This document shows, piece by piece, positions 1 through 9,344 of a DNA stretch of 22,500 nt; within the stretch, counting starts at the first letter, position 1; the number at the start of each line of letters is the position of its first letter. A model generated the notes under the pieces. It searched no databases and had not been told where the DNA came from. It was given only the letters and a program-made list of their open reading frames with translations. The stretch comes from Paratrimastix pyriformis (Eukaryota > Preaxostyla > Paratrimastigidae). The stretch covers positions 1 through 22,500 of the forward strand of contig JAPMOS010000262.1 in assembly GCA_027972325.1 (NCBI GenBank), given 5' to 3'. The translations under genes were made by a program, and so were the position numbers.

Positions 1-710
1 GGTGCATTGTTATTGTGCCGTACGGGAAGGGAAAGCGAACAGAATCCAGCCGGGGTGAGCCGAAGCACGGTGTGAGCTTGGCGATCAAGGGGACATTCAG
101 ATGCGTGAGCTTTCATCATCCAGGAGGGTGGGTTTGCTTTGGGAGCCGAGTTTCTGGCACTGGGAGGAAAGTGGTGGGAAGGCGCGGTTTGATGTGGGAT
201 TCTGATGTTTGAGAATGGGCGGGCTAGGAGAGATTCCCGATGGATCCAGCCCGTTGTGGGCTTTGGAGGCGATGTTGAGGAAGGAGGCCGGGTCGCATGG
301 TGCAGGTAAACTATGAGGGCCGCCCGAGATGGAAACACAACTGGAGGGGATATCGGGCGGTGGTGACGAAGGTGATGAGGTTGAGAGCGAAGTGCGGCTT
401 TAAGATGGAATACGAATGCATGTAGACTGGCAGCGGAAATGGGGTGTGGATGAAGACACTCAAAGGAGGTGGGAAGCGAGCTGGCAGGAATCAGAAAACG
501 ATGCTCGCGATTCAGCAAAGGAAGAAGTGCGAAAAATTCGAGGCAGGAATGAAGGAAGAGCTGTAGTCCGGTCGGCGGAGACCGCCCTGGGGACGGTAGC
601 CGACCCATGAACTCCTGGGGTGCTCTTTCTGCGGGTTGTCCTGCGGGAAGGCGGCCCGGGAGCACCACGGGCTTCGGCCCGATTCGGACTCGGCGCAAGC
701 CGGAAGTATC
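1..710. other. GC-rich flanking DNA, no recognisable gene
   Basis: This stretch is clearly richer in G and C than the DNA that follows and looks like host sequence or an older repeat beside the Polinton. Short open frames exist, for example 297-425 (42 codons, rich in Arg, Lys and Trp) and 416-610 (64 codons, rich in Glu, Arg and Trp), but neither resembles a family I know. The part from about 550 to 710 is GC-rich and can fold, with a GGGC-TTCG-GCCC hairpin near 669-680, and it runs directly into an (AC)n tract. That layout would suit the 3' end of a non-LTR retrotransposon, but no reverse transcriptase is in view, so this is only a guess. Confidence 0.5.
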
Positions 711-724
711 ACACACACACACAC
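711..724. repeat. (AC)7 microsatellite at the composition boundary
   Basis: Seven AC units follow GC-rich DNA, and AT-rich DNA begins right after them. The tract therefore marks, to within a few bases, the left edge of the Polinton. It may be a simple-repeat insertion target or the tail of a preceding retroelement. Confidence 0.8.
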
Positions 725-792
725 CCAATCTCAGTAGTTATAAAGGAGAGTTCTGAGACAATCGATTTTCACACAATTTTTGAGCTTGCGTT

Positions 793-1070
793 GTTATTTG
801 AGGCAAAATCGATTTCTTCAGAACAAAATCTCTTCTCATTATTTTTTTTATTGAAAAGGAGCATTTTATTTTATCAGCTTTGAATGATTTAAGCATTAAT
901 TTTCTCGAGCTACAAACGTTATTTGAGTAAAATCGATTTCTTCAGAGCAAAATCTTTTTCTCAATGTTTTTAAGTAAAACGAGCATTTTATTTTAGTCAG
1001 CTTGGAATGATTTAGGCATCAATTCATTCGAGCTACAAACGAAATTCGAGGCAAAAGCGAATTCTCCATG
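793..1070. repeat. Tandem repeat of about 124 bp in the Polinton left terminal region
   Basis: Unit 1 covers 793-917 and unit 2 covers 918-1040; a partial third unit continues to about 1070. Shared landmarks are GTTATTTGAG at the start, AAAATCGATTTCTTCAGA, GAGCATTTTATTTTA, and CGAGCTACAAAC at the end. The units differ at scattered positions, so the duplication is not brand new. Subterminal tandem repeats are common in Polinton terminal inverted repeats, but the partner end is outside the window. Confidence 0.85.
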
Positions 1071-1819
1071 CATTTTCAATTTTTCCATTTTGTCCCAGAA
1101 ATTTTTGCCATTTTTGTCAAATCAAACAATTCAATCATCTTAAGCATCAAACGAAGAGAATTCAATCCAAGAAACAGCTTATCTCTTCATTCAAAATAAA
1201 ATTGTGACAAAGTGCTTTTCAAAGTGATCATTAAATAATGCATCAATCTTAAGTAAATGATGCATTCTTTTTGATTGAATCAGCTCAAATAATTGATTCT
1301 AAGAAAATGGAAAAGTATGACAAAATGATAAAACAATATGAAATTTGATTTCAGCACCGAGCCCTTTAAAAGCGAAAATTTACTCAGCTTTGACATGAAT
1401 TGAAAGAAATCAATCAGATTTACCTTCTATTTCAAAGAGATAAAAAACAGCGTTTCATCATTTGAGCTCTGAGTGTTTTAAGATGATAATTCAATGAGCT
1501 ACTGGGGCTAACTCAATGAAATAGTGAACGAGTGATAGCAGTTGATTAACATGTAAAGGTATTTGAAGAAAAATAATTATCTATAGTTAGTATATAGAGA
1601 ATGAATTGTGATAAGCATCCAGTTAAGATTGATAGGGCTATTTGAACTCCTACAGGAGTTGATTAAGCTTCATGGTGATGAATATTTCACTGTTACAATA
1701 ACTAAGAAGAAAGGAGATGAGGTGACGATTCCACAACAATAGTGTATGAAAATGAATATTTCCATTAACAGACTTCATATCATGCATTATATTATCTGTG
1801 TCAATACCTTCTCGAGTCA
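1071..1819. other. AT-rich Polinton terminal stretch without a gene
   Basis: About 750 bases with stops in all frames and no family resemblance that I can see. The stretch holds AT-rich runs and short inverted repeats such as CTCCTACAGGAG near 1647-1658. It probably combines the rest of the left terminal inverted repeat with the 3' untranslated region of the integrase gene, which reads leftward into it. Confidence 0.5.
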
Positions 1820-2781
1820 GTCTTCGTTTGACGAGTCTTTTCTTCTTTGTGTCATCAATCTTCTTGACAGCTTTTCAGTGCTCTCCTTCTCGATGATTTC
1901 ACCAACCTTCTTCAACTCATATTGTTTGTAGTGTTTTTCAACAGTTCTCCAGACTTCAGGTTCTTGAGAACATACTTTTACCATCGAATGAGTCAATGAT
2001 ATAGACAGCGAGAGAATACTTTACTTCATCACCTTTAGCGAATGCTTTGAGCTTTCGAACAGCACGAACATGGTCACCAATATTATAAATACGTTCTATT
2101 TGAGTGACTGATTGTTTGTTTGTATCATGGTTGTTGAACACATTATAAGGTGTTGCTTTAATGGTTCTGTGGTAATCATTGTTGTAAGAAGATACCAAAT
2201 CAGGAAGAACTTTAGTCCAATCAGGTCACCAGAAGAGACGCCAACGTTGTAGTTTGAGAGCAATTGTACGATTGAATCGTTCAACAATACTATTCTTATT
2301 GATTTCTTCAGGGTCACTGAAATGAGCCACAACATGATTATCAGTCATCCATTTGACATATTGTTTAGCTTGGAATTCATTGTCACAGTTGATGTTTTCA
2401 GGTACCTTTTAAGTCATCATGGAAGATACTTTTAATTGCTTTGAGAACCTCAGTGGGCTTTCTTGTTTTAAGTGGACGACAGGCAGCATAACGAGTACAC
2501 ATCAATAACACAGAGGATGTTCTCGAATCCAGTTCTCGTCTTAAAACGATCATAGATGATATCCATCTGAACACATGCGAGCAGTATGAGCCACAATCGT
2601 GTTGAACTTTTGGGTTTCTATCTTCTTTCATGATTTGATAATCAGGTGTCTTATTTAGCACGTTTTGGACAGCATCTAAGGTGATTTTCTTGTCATCTTG
2701 TTTGAGTTTTCGATACAATTTAGGAGCAGAAACAAAGCCCGTTTTAGGATTGCTATAAGCATTTTGAATGGTCTTTTCCAT
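1820..2781 (-). pseudogene. Polinton integrase (retroviral rve type), broken
   Basis: This gene encodes the DDE integrase that inserts Polinton DNA into the host genome. The start at 2781 opens with a segment typical of Polinton integrases (GFVSAPKLYRKLKQDDKK, then LDAVQNVLNKTPDYQI). The rve core follows, with recognisable pieces near 2380-2400 and, at about 2140-2290, SIVERFNRTI and YNNDYHRTIKATPYNVF. The C-terminal SH3-like DNA-binding part (GDHVRAVRKLKAFAKGDEV) lies near 2010-2095, and a charged tail continues to about 1820. The family usually has about 300 residues, in line with the span here. The gene is divergent from the polymerase with only about 100 bases between the two starts. It is not intact, with about five breaks. 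The left limit is approximate. The family assignment is firm. Confidence 0.87.
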
Positions 2782-2880
2782 TAGTATAATGAAGTTATAA
2801 AATTAAAAGTGACTTAGAGAACCTTAAATTTATAGATTAATAAAATATTATGAAAAATTTTATCTCACACTACTATAGAC
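2782..2880. promoter_or_regulatory. Divergent intergenic region between integrase and polymerase
   Basis: Ninety-nine AT-rich bases separate the two divergent starts and probably hold promoters for both genes. ATTATACTA lies just before the integrase start when read on the minus strand. CTACTATAGAC lies just before the polymerase ATG. A related TATAGTATAGTA occurs upstream of the GIY-YIG gene at 20229-20241, so a shared ACTATA-like element is possible. No experimental support is available from sequence alone. Confidence 0.5.
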
Positions 2881-5507
2881 ATGACAACTAAAACCGCAAA
2901 TCCATTTGTTGCATTTGATGGACTCTCAGATGAAGAGGCGAAGTTGTTCGAAGAATACATAAATAAACGGCAGGCAACGTCACCAAAACAGGAAAGGAAA
3001 GAAAGAAAGAAAGAAGTGAAGATTGCACAAGAAGTTATTGATGTAGATGCCTTATCAACAAAAAGGAGCAGAAAACGTCGAAGATGAGTTTGGAAAAATA
3101 GCACAATATGAAGTGGTAGAATGCAAAAAGCTATGAAAGGTTTCATGAAGAACTATTCTATTATGAACCATGGAAGATCAGGCAACTGACTACAAACAAA
3201 GTGTCGAGAGGTGTTTTGTGGACACTGAAGGAATGATAAAAGATATTATATGAAGAGATGAAGGAGGACAGTTCAAACTGAACATCGTGTTGAAATGTCA
3301 GTTCACAAAGAAGACAAGTCAATGTATGGACACTTTCATCAGGCAGCATTCGAATTCTCGGTAAGAAAGACATTGAAGAAGGAATTGGGAATGGTGTCGA
3401 GAATCAAGAGCTCGTGGACAATTTTGTTAACAATGGAAGTGCATGGGTCCTAAAACGTATTGAGAATGTGTTTTGAATGTAGCCTCATACAAGCCAATGC
3501 GTGGAAGCAGTTACATTGAATTACCAGAGGTATTGAACCAGAAGAGCATTGATAAATATTCAGAATGATGACAATGAGTGTTTTAAATGGAGTGTTTTAG
3601 CAACATTGCATCCAGTTGATGTGCATCGGAGAGAGTGAAGCAATACATGAAGTATGACAATGAGCTCGACTTTAAGGCATTCATTTTCCAATGGAAATTG
3701 ACAGTATACCACGATTTGAAGCTAAAAATAACATAGCCATCAATGTGATCGAGCATCATATCACAACAAAAAGTTAAGAAGGAGAAAGACATCAGTTGTC
3801 TTCAATCCATTGTATGTCTCACCAATTTGGAATACGGCTAAAACAGTAGTCAATATGCTACGTATAACAGAGCTCGATGAGAATACAGAGGTGATGAAAG
3901 GAGAAGGATGTGAAGACAGAAACCAACTCACATTATGTGTTGATTAAAGATTTGTCTCGTCTCTTAAGTTCAAGCCAGAACAGTCACAATGGAAAAAATA
4001 TTTTTGAATTGAACTGTATGCATGGATTTTGGAATGAAAGCCTGTTGCAAAGGCATAAACCAGTGTGCTATGAGCATGAATGTTGTCAAGCATGGTTACC
4101 AATAGAAGATGCTCATGTTGAATTCAAGCATATATCAAAATCAGTGAAGCAACCTTTTGATTTATGCAGATTTCGAAGCACTCACAACACCAATTGATGA
4201 TGATGACGATGAGAAAAAATAAAAGCAGCCTATCAGCACCATAATGTTCATATGCATACAAAGTTGTCAGTAATTATCAGAGTTTGAGACCAATACAATT
4301 GTCTCGTGGTGAAGGACAGTTGAGCATTTCTTAAAATCCATCATCGAAGAGCGTAAAACGATACTGAAGATAGTCAAAAGGAACTGTGAGATGAACTTAT
4401 CGAAGGAACAACAAAAGAGTTTGATAAAACCACTGTGTCATATTTGGACGAGATTGAAGATGAATCAGATAAAGTGAGACCATGATCATACGGGTGAATA
4501 TCGAGGGCAGCACATAATGGATGTAACTTATTATTCAGTCTGAAGAATTACAAGGTACCAGTTTTCTTTCACAATCTAAAGGTTATGATTCTCACCTCTT
4601 AATGCAAAATAGGGAACTTTAGTGAAAATTACATGTAGCATTGACTGAAGAGTATCTGTCGTTCTCGATGGATGGAAACATAGAGTTCAAAGACAGTTTG
4701 CATTCATGACAGAATCATTGGATAAATTATCAGAGAACTTAGGGAAGAACAACTACGATGATTTTATCAGAACAAAGCAGATTGGGAAGGAATCAGTGAA
4801 GAACCTGAAACTTTTATGCCAGAAGGGTGTTTATCCATATGACTATTTGAACACAATGGAAGTTCGATGAGACTGAATTGCCACCAAAGGGAAGCATTTT
4901 ACAGTAAACTAAACGATAAATATGTATCTGATGAAGATTATGTACACAGACAGTATGGAACATTTGAATGTGAAACGTTAGGTGATTATCATGACATATA
5001 CCAAAACTGATGTGTTACCTGTAGATGTCTTCGAAAGTTTCGTATGTGTATAAAAATTACGGGCTCGATCCGGTATGTTACGTGTCATTACCAGCAATGT
5101 CATGGGATGCGGCACTGAAGCGTTCGAAGGTGGAGTTAGACATTTAATGACACACAAATGGACATGCATTTGTTTATTGAGAAGGGTATTCGAGGAGGAT
5201 TTCAATGATAACGAACAGATATTGTCAAGCCAACAACAAGTATGAAGACATACAACAAAGAGGGTAAACAGTGTATATTCTGTATCTCGATGCTAACAAC
5301 CTATACGGCAAAGCAATGAGTTACAGACTACCAACGACTGATTTTCAATGGGAAAAGAATAAGCAAGTTCACGAAGAGCAAGATAATGTCATTAGACAAG
5401 AATGGAGATAGAGGCTACATATTAGAAGTGGTTATCATATCAAAGAACTATGACATGCAATGATTATCCATTAGCACCATGCAAGAAGGTTGTAGAAGAT
5501 TGTTCCA
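2881..5507 (+). pseudogene. Polinton protein-primed family-B DNA polymerase, N-terminal and exonuclease part (broken)
   Basis: This is the left part of the polymerase that replicates the Polinton by protein priming. The ATG at 2881 follows the divergent promoter region and begins with a charged, Lys/Arg/Glu-rich N-terminal stretch. Then come the conserved pre-exonuclease region (RGSSYIELPEVLNQK near 3500, ECFKWSVLATLHP near 3580), a Cys/His segment near 4015-4100, and the exonuclease motif YADFEA at 4163-4180. FHNLKGYDSHLLMQ lies near 4567-4607, and the polymerase motif A region YLDANNLYGKAMS near 5282-5325. The last recognisable piece is NDYPLAPCKK near 5460-5490. The gene then stops being Polinton-like because a GC-rich element is inserted; the rest lies at 18841-19976. 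This half carries many breaks, probably ten or more. Confidence 0.88.
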
Positions 5508-5642
5508 GGGTTTCTGTGGACGCTATAGACATTGAGATTTCTATAGAAAAAAGCCCGACGCTCTGGCCTCCGGGTTTCGTGGACAGACCCTCCCCACTCG
5601 GCCTGGGTGAGGGCCCGCGGGTTTTCATGAACAGACCCTCCC
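5508..5642 (+). repeat. Left subterminal repeats of the nested element
   Basis: Three related units lie in the same orientation at 5508-5523, 5572-5594 and 5619-5642. They share a GGGTTT start, a GTGGAC or ATGAAC middle and mostly an AGACCCTCCC end. Similar units recur at the right end (18784-18830), which supports these as end repeats of the insert. Confidence 0.55.
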
Positions 5643-5944
5643 AAATCCTCCTTGCTTCACTTTCACCTTGCTTCACCCTGACGCACTTCCCTCCTCCTTT
5701 TTCGAGAGAAAACGTCGAGCCTCTAATTTCGGATCAAAGAGAACCAGATTCATTACTCGTCTTCGTCTTCGTCTTCGCCTTGGGGTTGGCGTTGTAGTCG
5801 TTGTTGCCAGTGTCGTCATCCGAATTTATCGCCGGCAAACCATTCATCTTCGTCATCATCGGCTACCGGCACGTTCTCGGGAAGGGCACGGATTCCGGCA
5901 CGGTTCGGGCTCAGCCACAAGGACAGGAACGGGCAGAGGAAGGG
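5643..5944. other. Left part of the nested element, no gene seen
   Basis: The stretch is pyrimidine-rich at first (CTTCAC runs, then TCCCTCCTCCTTTTTCGAG) and includes a (CGTCTT)n microsatellite at about 5757-5781. Open frames cross it on both strands, but none shows a pattern I recognise. It may be the 3' untranslated region of the minus-strand gene copy to its right. Confidence 0.4.
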
Positions 5945-6615
5945 GCCCAGTTAAGAGGAAGTCCCAAGGGTAGAAGCTCGCGCGAGCAGGTGCTGGTGCG
6001 GAACTTGTGGCACTGAATCGACCAGTCATAGGTCTTCCGTTCGTCCGCGGAGAGAGGTATTCACGTTCGCAGGCCAGGAATACCTTGGGGAACTGTTCTC
6101 CGTAGTAGTCAGTGCGCTCCAACAGGGAACGGTCACGAAGAACGCCCCTGAGGTAGAAGGGAGGACGATCTCATCGAGCCTCATCGGGCCCTCGACGGGG
6201 TGGTCGATGTCGAATGCAGCCTCGGAATCAAGGAGCAGGGTAATGAGCAAGGCTCTTGCTGACAGGCCCTGTAGGTCTGCGACGTATCAGAACAGCGTCC
6301 GCTGGTCAAGGAAAAAGGACGCCACCGAAAGCGAGAACCATCCGGGTGAGTACCTTGTGCAACTCAACACAGATGGGAGCGGAGAAATGGTACTCAGTCA
6401 ACGGCTTCAAAAGTGAACGGGGACGATGAGGCCGGGATTCAGATGTTTCGTGTTCGGGAACCAACTTGCCAGCAGCTTGGGGAAGATCCGTTCGTAAAAG
6501 CCTGTCGGCTTAGGTGCACCTCGGTCTTGTCCTCCGGTTGAAAGAAGTCGTAGGTCCTGGAGGAGAGGCATGAGAACCCACAACATCAGGAAAACAGTAA
6601 ACAGACCGATTGAGG
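5945..6615 (-). pseudogene. Second, diverged copy of the C-terminal region of an unrecognised protein
   Basis: This segment matches 7277-7976 over nearly its whole length. Peptides seen on the minus strand include LDSEAAFDIDHPVEGPMRL and DYYGEQFPKVFLACEREYL, close relatives of LDSEAAFGVDRAVDGHMRL and DYYGEQFPKVFQACEREYL in the other copy. A nearly unchanged DNA block around 5995-6045 matches 7335-7385. I do not recognise the protein; the segment looks helical and soluble. The Pro-rich N-terminal part present with the other copy is missing here, replaced by a 12-bp minisatellite. It is probably a partial duplication that is decaying. Confidence 0.6.
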
Positions 6616-6667
6616 AGCGGGGAGCAGCGGACTTCGTAGCCGGGGGGCTTGTCGTGGCATCATGCCG

Positions 6668-6860
6668 GGAAGGGGGCTCAGGAAGGGGCTCAGGAAGGGG
6701 CTCAGGAAGGGGCTCAGGAAGGGACTCAGGAAGGGGGCTCAGGAAGGGGCTCAGGAAGGGGCTCAGGAAGGGGGCTCAGGAAGGGACTCAGGAAGGGGCT
6801 CAGGAAGGGGCTCAGGAAGGACTCAGGAAGGGCTCAGGAAGGGGCTCAGGAAGGGACTCG
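6668..6860 (+). repeat. Minisatellite of about 12 bp, 16 copies
   Basis: Sixteen head-to-tail copies of GGAAGGGGCTCA, with variants of 11 to 13 bases (GGAAGGGACTCA, GGAAGGGGGCTCA). The copy lengths change reading frame, so long open frames across it (for example 6570-6881 and 6649-7062) come from the repeat and are not genes. Confidence 0.95.
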
Positions 6861-7276
6861 GGACGTCCTCGACGAGAATGATCACCTGAGACCGAGTCCG
6901 TCTGCTAAGCATGGCATGACTTGCGTGCTTCCTCTGCATTTTGGCGGTTTCCATGCGGGATACTCCAGGGGTAACAGCCACTCTTTTCAAAACCAGGAAG
7001 TTCAAAATCAGACACAAGGAAAGCACTATTTCTCACGCCATCTCTGTTTGTTCCCCTTGTAGGACGAACTACGGCTGGCACACGCTCTTCTCGGTGAACG
7101 GACCCGCTGACGGGTTCCGCACAAGATAAAGTTATGGTCGAACAATAGATCAACGGTCTTCTCGATGCGACGAGGCTCCAGGGGTAATAGCCACTCTTTT
7201 CAAAAACAGGGACACATGGAAAGCGGGAAGAAGGTGGCGGAGATAGAGACAAAAAAGTCTCGGGTTGTTTATGCGT
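6861..7276. other. Spacer between the two gene copies, holding two copies of a dispersed motif
   Basis: No recognisable gene. Two related blocks start at 6965 and 7178, each with CCAGGGGTAAYAGCCACTC followed by TTTTCAAAA. The same motif recurs at 9309-9325 in reverse and at 16879-16896. On the minus strand the two blocks encode related short peptides (FEKSGCYPWS and FEKSGYYPWS), so they may be remnants of a duplicated exon. Confidence 0.45.
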
Positions 7277-9335
7277 TCCCAGTGAACTTGAAGAGACAGT
7301 CCCAATGGGCCGGAATCTCGCGGTAGCAGGTGTTGGTGCGGAACTTGTGGCACTGAATCGACCAGTCATAGGTCTTCCGTTCGTCTTCGGAGAGAGCGAG
7401 GTATTCACGTTCGCAAGCCTGGAATACCTTGGGGAACTGTTCTCCGTAGTAGTCAGTGAGTTCCAACATGGAACGGTCAGAAAAACCTCCTTGACGTAGA
7501 AGGGAAAGTGCGTTCCCAGAGGGCAAGCTCATCCAGCCTCATGTGGCCATCGACGGCACGGTCGACGCCGAATGCAGCCTCGGAATCCAGACACACAAGA
7601 ATCATCAAGGCTCTTGAAGTCAGGAACTGGTAGGTCTTCTCGATATCAGCACTTTGACCGCAGGTCATCAAAACAGGATTTTCCGAAGGTGAGTCCCAAC
7701 CGGTTAAGTACCTTGTGCATCTCAACACAGATGGCACCGGAGAGTCGGTACTCAGCCATGGTCTCGAAAAAATGAACAGGGACGATGAGACCGCGATTCA
7801 GATGGTTTGTGCTCGGGAACCAACTTGCAAGCAGCTTGGGAAAGATCCGTTCGTAAAATGCCTGTCGAGTGAGTTTCAACACTTCCTTTGTCTCCGATTG
7901 CCAGACGAGGTAGATCCTGGAGGAGAGGGTTTAAGGAACCCACAAGAGGTAAAACAGAAAAACAGACCGATTGAGGGCGGGGGCGGTGTTCGACGACGAC
8001 AGAGGCTGATGAGGACTCGAAGTTGTGGGAGGGACTGATGACGTGGAACTCGTGGCGGTGCGGGGCGTTCTGGGGCACGGAAGCTCGATCCGGAGCCACT
8101 GCTGGAGGCTTTGCAGTCGTGCTCGTGGCGGTGACCGGGGCTGCACGTGGTTCTGGGAGGCACGGAAGCCCGACCCGAACCACTGCTGGAGGCGTGGCAG
8201 TCGTGCTCGTGGCGGTGACGGGGCTGCGTGGGGTTCTGGGAGGCACGAAGCCCGACCGGAGCCTGCTGGAGGCGTGGCAGTAGTGCTCGTGGTGACCGGG
8301 GCTGCACGTGAGGCGGAGGACGACAGGGGCTGCGTGGGGTTCTGGAAGGCACGGATGCCGGAGGCGGAGGCGTCTTGAGAGCAACGATTGAACCAGCAGC
8401 CGGCGGCGGCGGTGAACGCTGGGTTGCCAGGATCGATGTCGGGGAACGGGGCGGACCTCTTGATAGCCGGGGCCTGTGCTGTCTTGGGCGGGATGGAGTC
8501 GGGCAGTTTCTTGGGAGGCGAACCCGCCCTCGGTTTCGGAGGAGGGGCAAGCGACGACGACGGAGGCGGTCCGGCGTTGGGGCTGCTTTGAGGGCGTCGG
8601 AGGAGGGCTGCGGTCTGCTCGGGTTCGGGGTCAGCTCAGGTTCGGCGGGCTGCTCGGGTTCGGCGAGCTGCTCGGGTTCACCAGGGACGGACTGCTCGGC
8701 GGCTTCCGGTTCTGTGCCGGTTTGCTGTAGTTCGGACTGCGCCGGTTCGGGTTCTGAGGGTTCTGCGGGTTCGGTGGTGGTGGCCTGCACAGGGTCAGGT
8801 AGTCACCTCGGGTTCAGTTGTGGTGGTCTCCCAGGTTCGATGGTGGTCTGCTCAGGCACGGGCTCGGTGGTCTGCTCTGGCGGTGGTCTGCTCAGGCTCA
8901 GGGGCCTCGGGCTCGGCGGTGGGCGGCTCGGGTAGCACGCTCGCCCGCGCATGTTCGCTGCTGGAAGAATGCTCGGCTGATGGAATGAAGACGACTGGGT
9001 GATGTTGATCGGCATCTTGGCTGGCATGTTGGATCTCCTCTTGTTCCTGTTCGGTCGCCTCGTGTTCCTGGCTGGCGCGTTGGGTCTCCTCTTGCTCAGC
9101 TTCATCTTCGGTGACAGTGTCCAGGCGAAGGCGAGGCCGGCGCTGCATCGGCGGCGGATGACTTGGGTTCAGCGCGCGCACGTTTCCTCGAATGGCCTCG
9201 CGGTTCCTCCTCCGAGGAGTCATCCCGCGAGTGACGAGGAGTCGGGTAACGGCGGCCGCTGCGCGTCTGCGGGTTCCAGTGCTTTCCTTGGCATTTGGCG
9301 GGATCAAGTGTGGCTATTACCCAGGTTAGAGCCAC
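7277..9335 (-). CDS. Unrecognised protein: long Pro/Ala/Glu-rich N-terminal part and a helical C-terminal region
   Basis: I do not recognise this gene. Minus-strand coding signal begins near 9335 or 9307 with a basic segment (PQTRSGRRYPTPRHSRD, then an Arg/Lys-rich nuclear-localisation-like stretch). It passes through a Glu/Gln-rich region and then a long open Pro/Ala/Glu/Ser-rich region at 7876-8790 that includes tandem repeats. It ends in a non-repetitive C-terminal region at 7277-7976 with FYERIFPKLLASWFPS, HKVLNRLGLTFGK, LDSEAAFGVDRAVDGHMRL and DYYGEQFPKVFQACEREYL. That C-terminal region is duplicated at 5945-6615, which argues that it is a real coding unit. The layout (basic, disordered, then helical) would suit a Gag-like or DNA-binding structural protein, but no zinc knuckle is visible, so this is inference only. 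It faces left, away from the satellite at 9345-12146. Several frames are used along its length, either through splicing or through decay. Confidence 0.5.
8059..8361 (-). repeat. Tandem repeat of about 80-88 bp in the Pro/Ala-rich region
   Basis: Units start at 8059, 8147 and 8228, and a partial unit starts at 8333. Shared DNA landmarks are GTTCTGGGAGGCACG, CACTGCTGGAGGC and GTCGTGCTCGTGGCGGTGAC. On the minus strand they encode peptides such as AAPVTATSTTAKPPAV. Unit length varies (88, 81, about 79), so the repeats shift frame relative to one another. Confidence 0.8.
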
Positions 9336-9344
9336 TAAACCATC

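Noticed and set aside
416-610. ORF of 64 codons in the left flank
   Set aside because: Short, with no family resemblance, and it reads into a GC-rich stretch that looks untranslated.
6570-7062. Plus-strand ORFs with Gly-Arg-Ser or Gln-Glu-Gly-Ala repeats
   Set aside because: They are read from the 12-bp minisatellite and have no non-repetitive coding support.
8375-8935. Plus-strand ORF of 186 codons, Gly/Ser/Cys-rich
   Set aside because: It is antisense to the long Pro/Ala/Glu-rich minus-strand frame at 7876-8790; its composition is what a GC-rich antisense frame would give.
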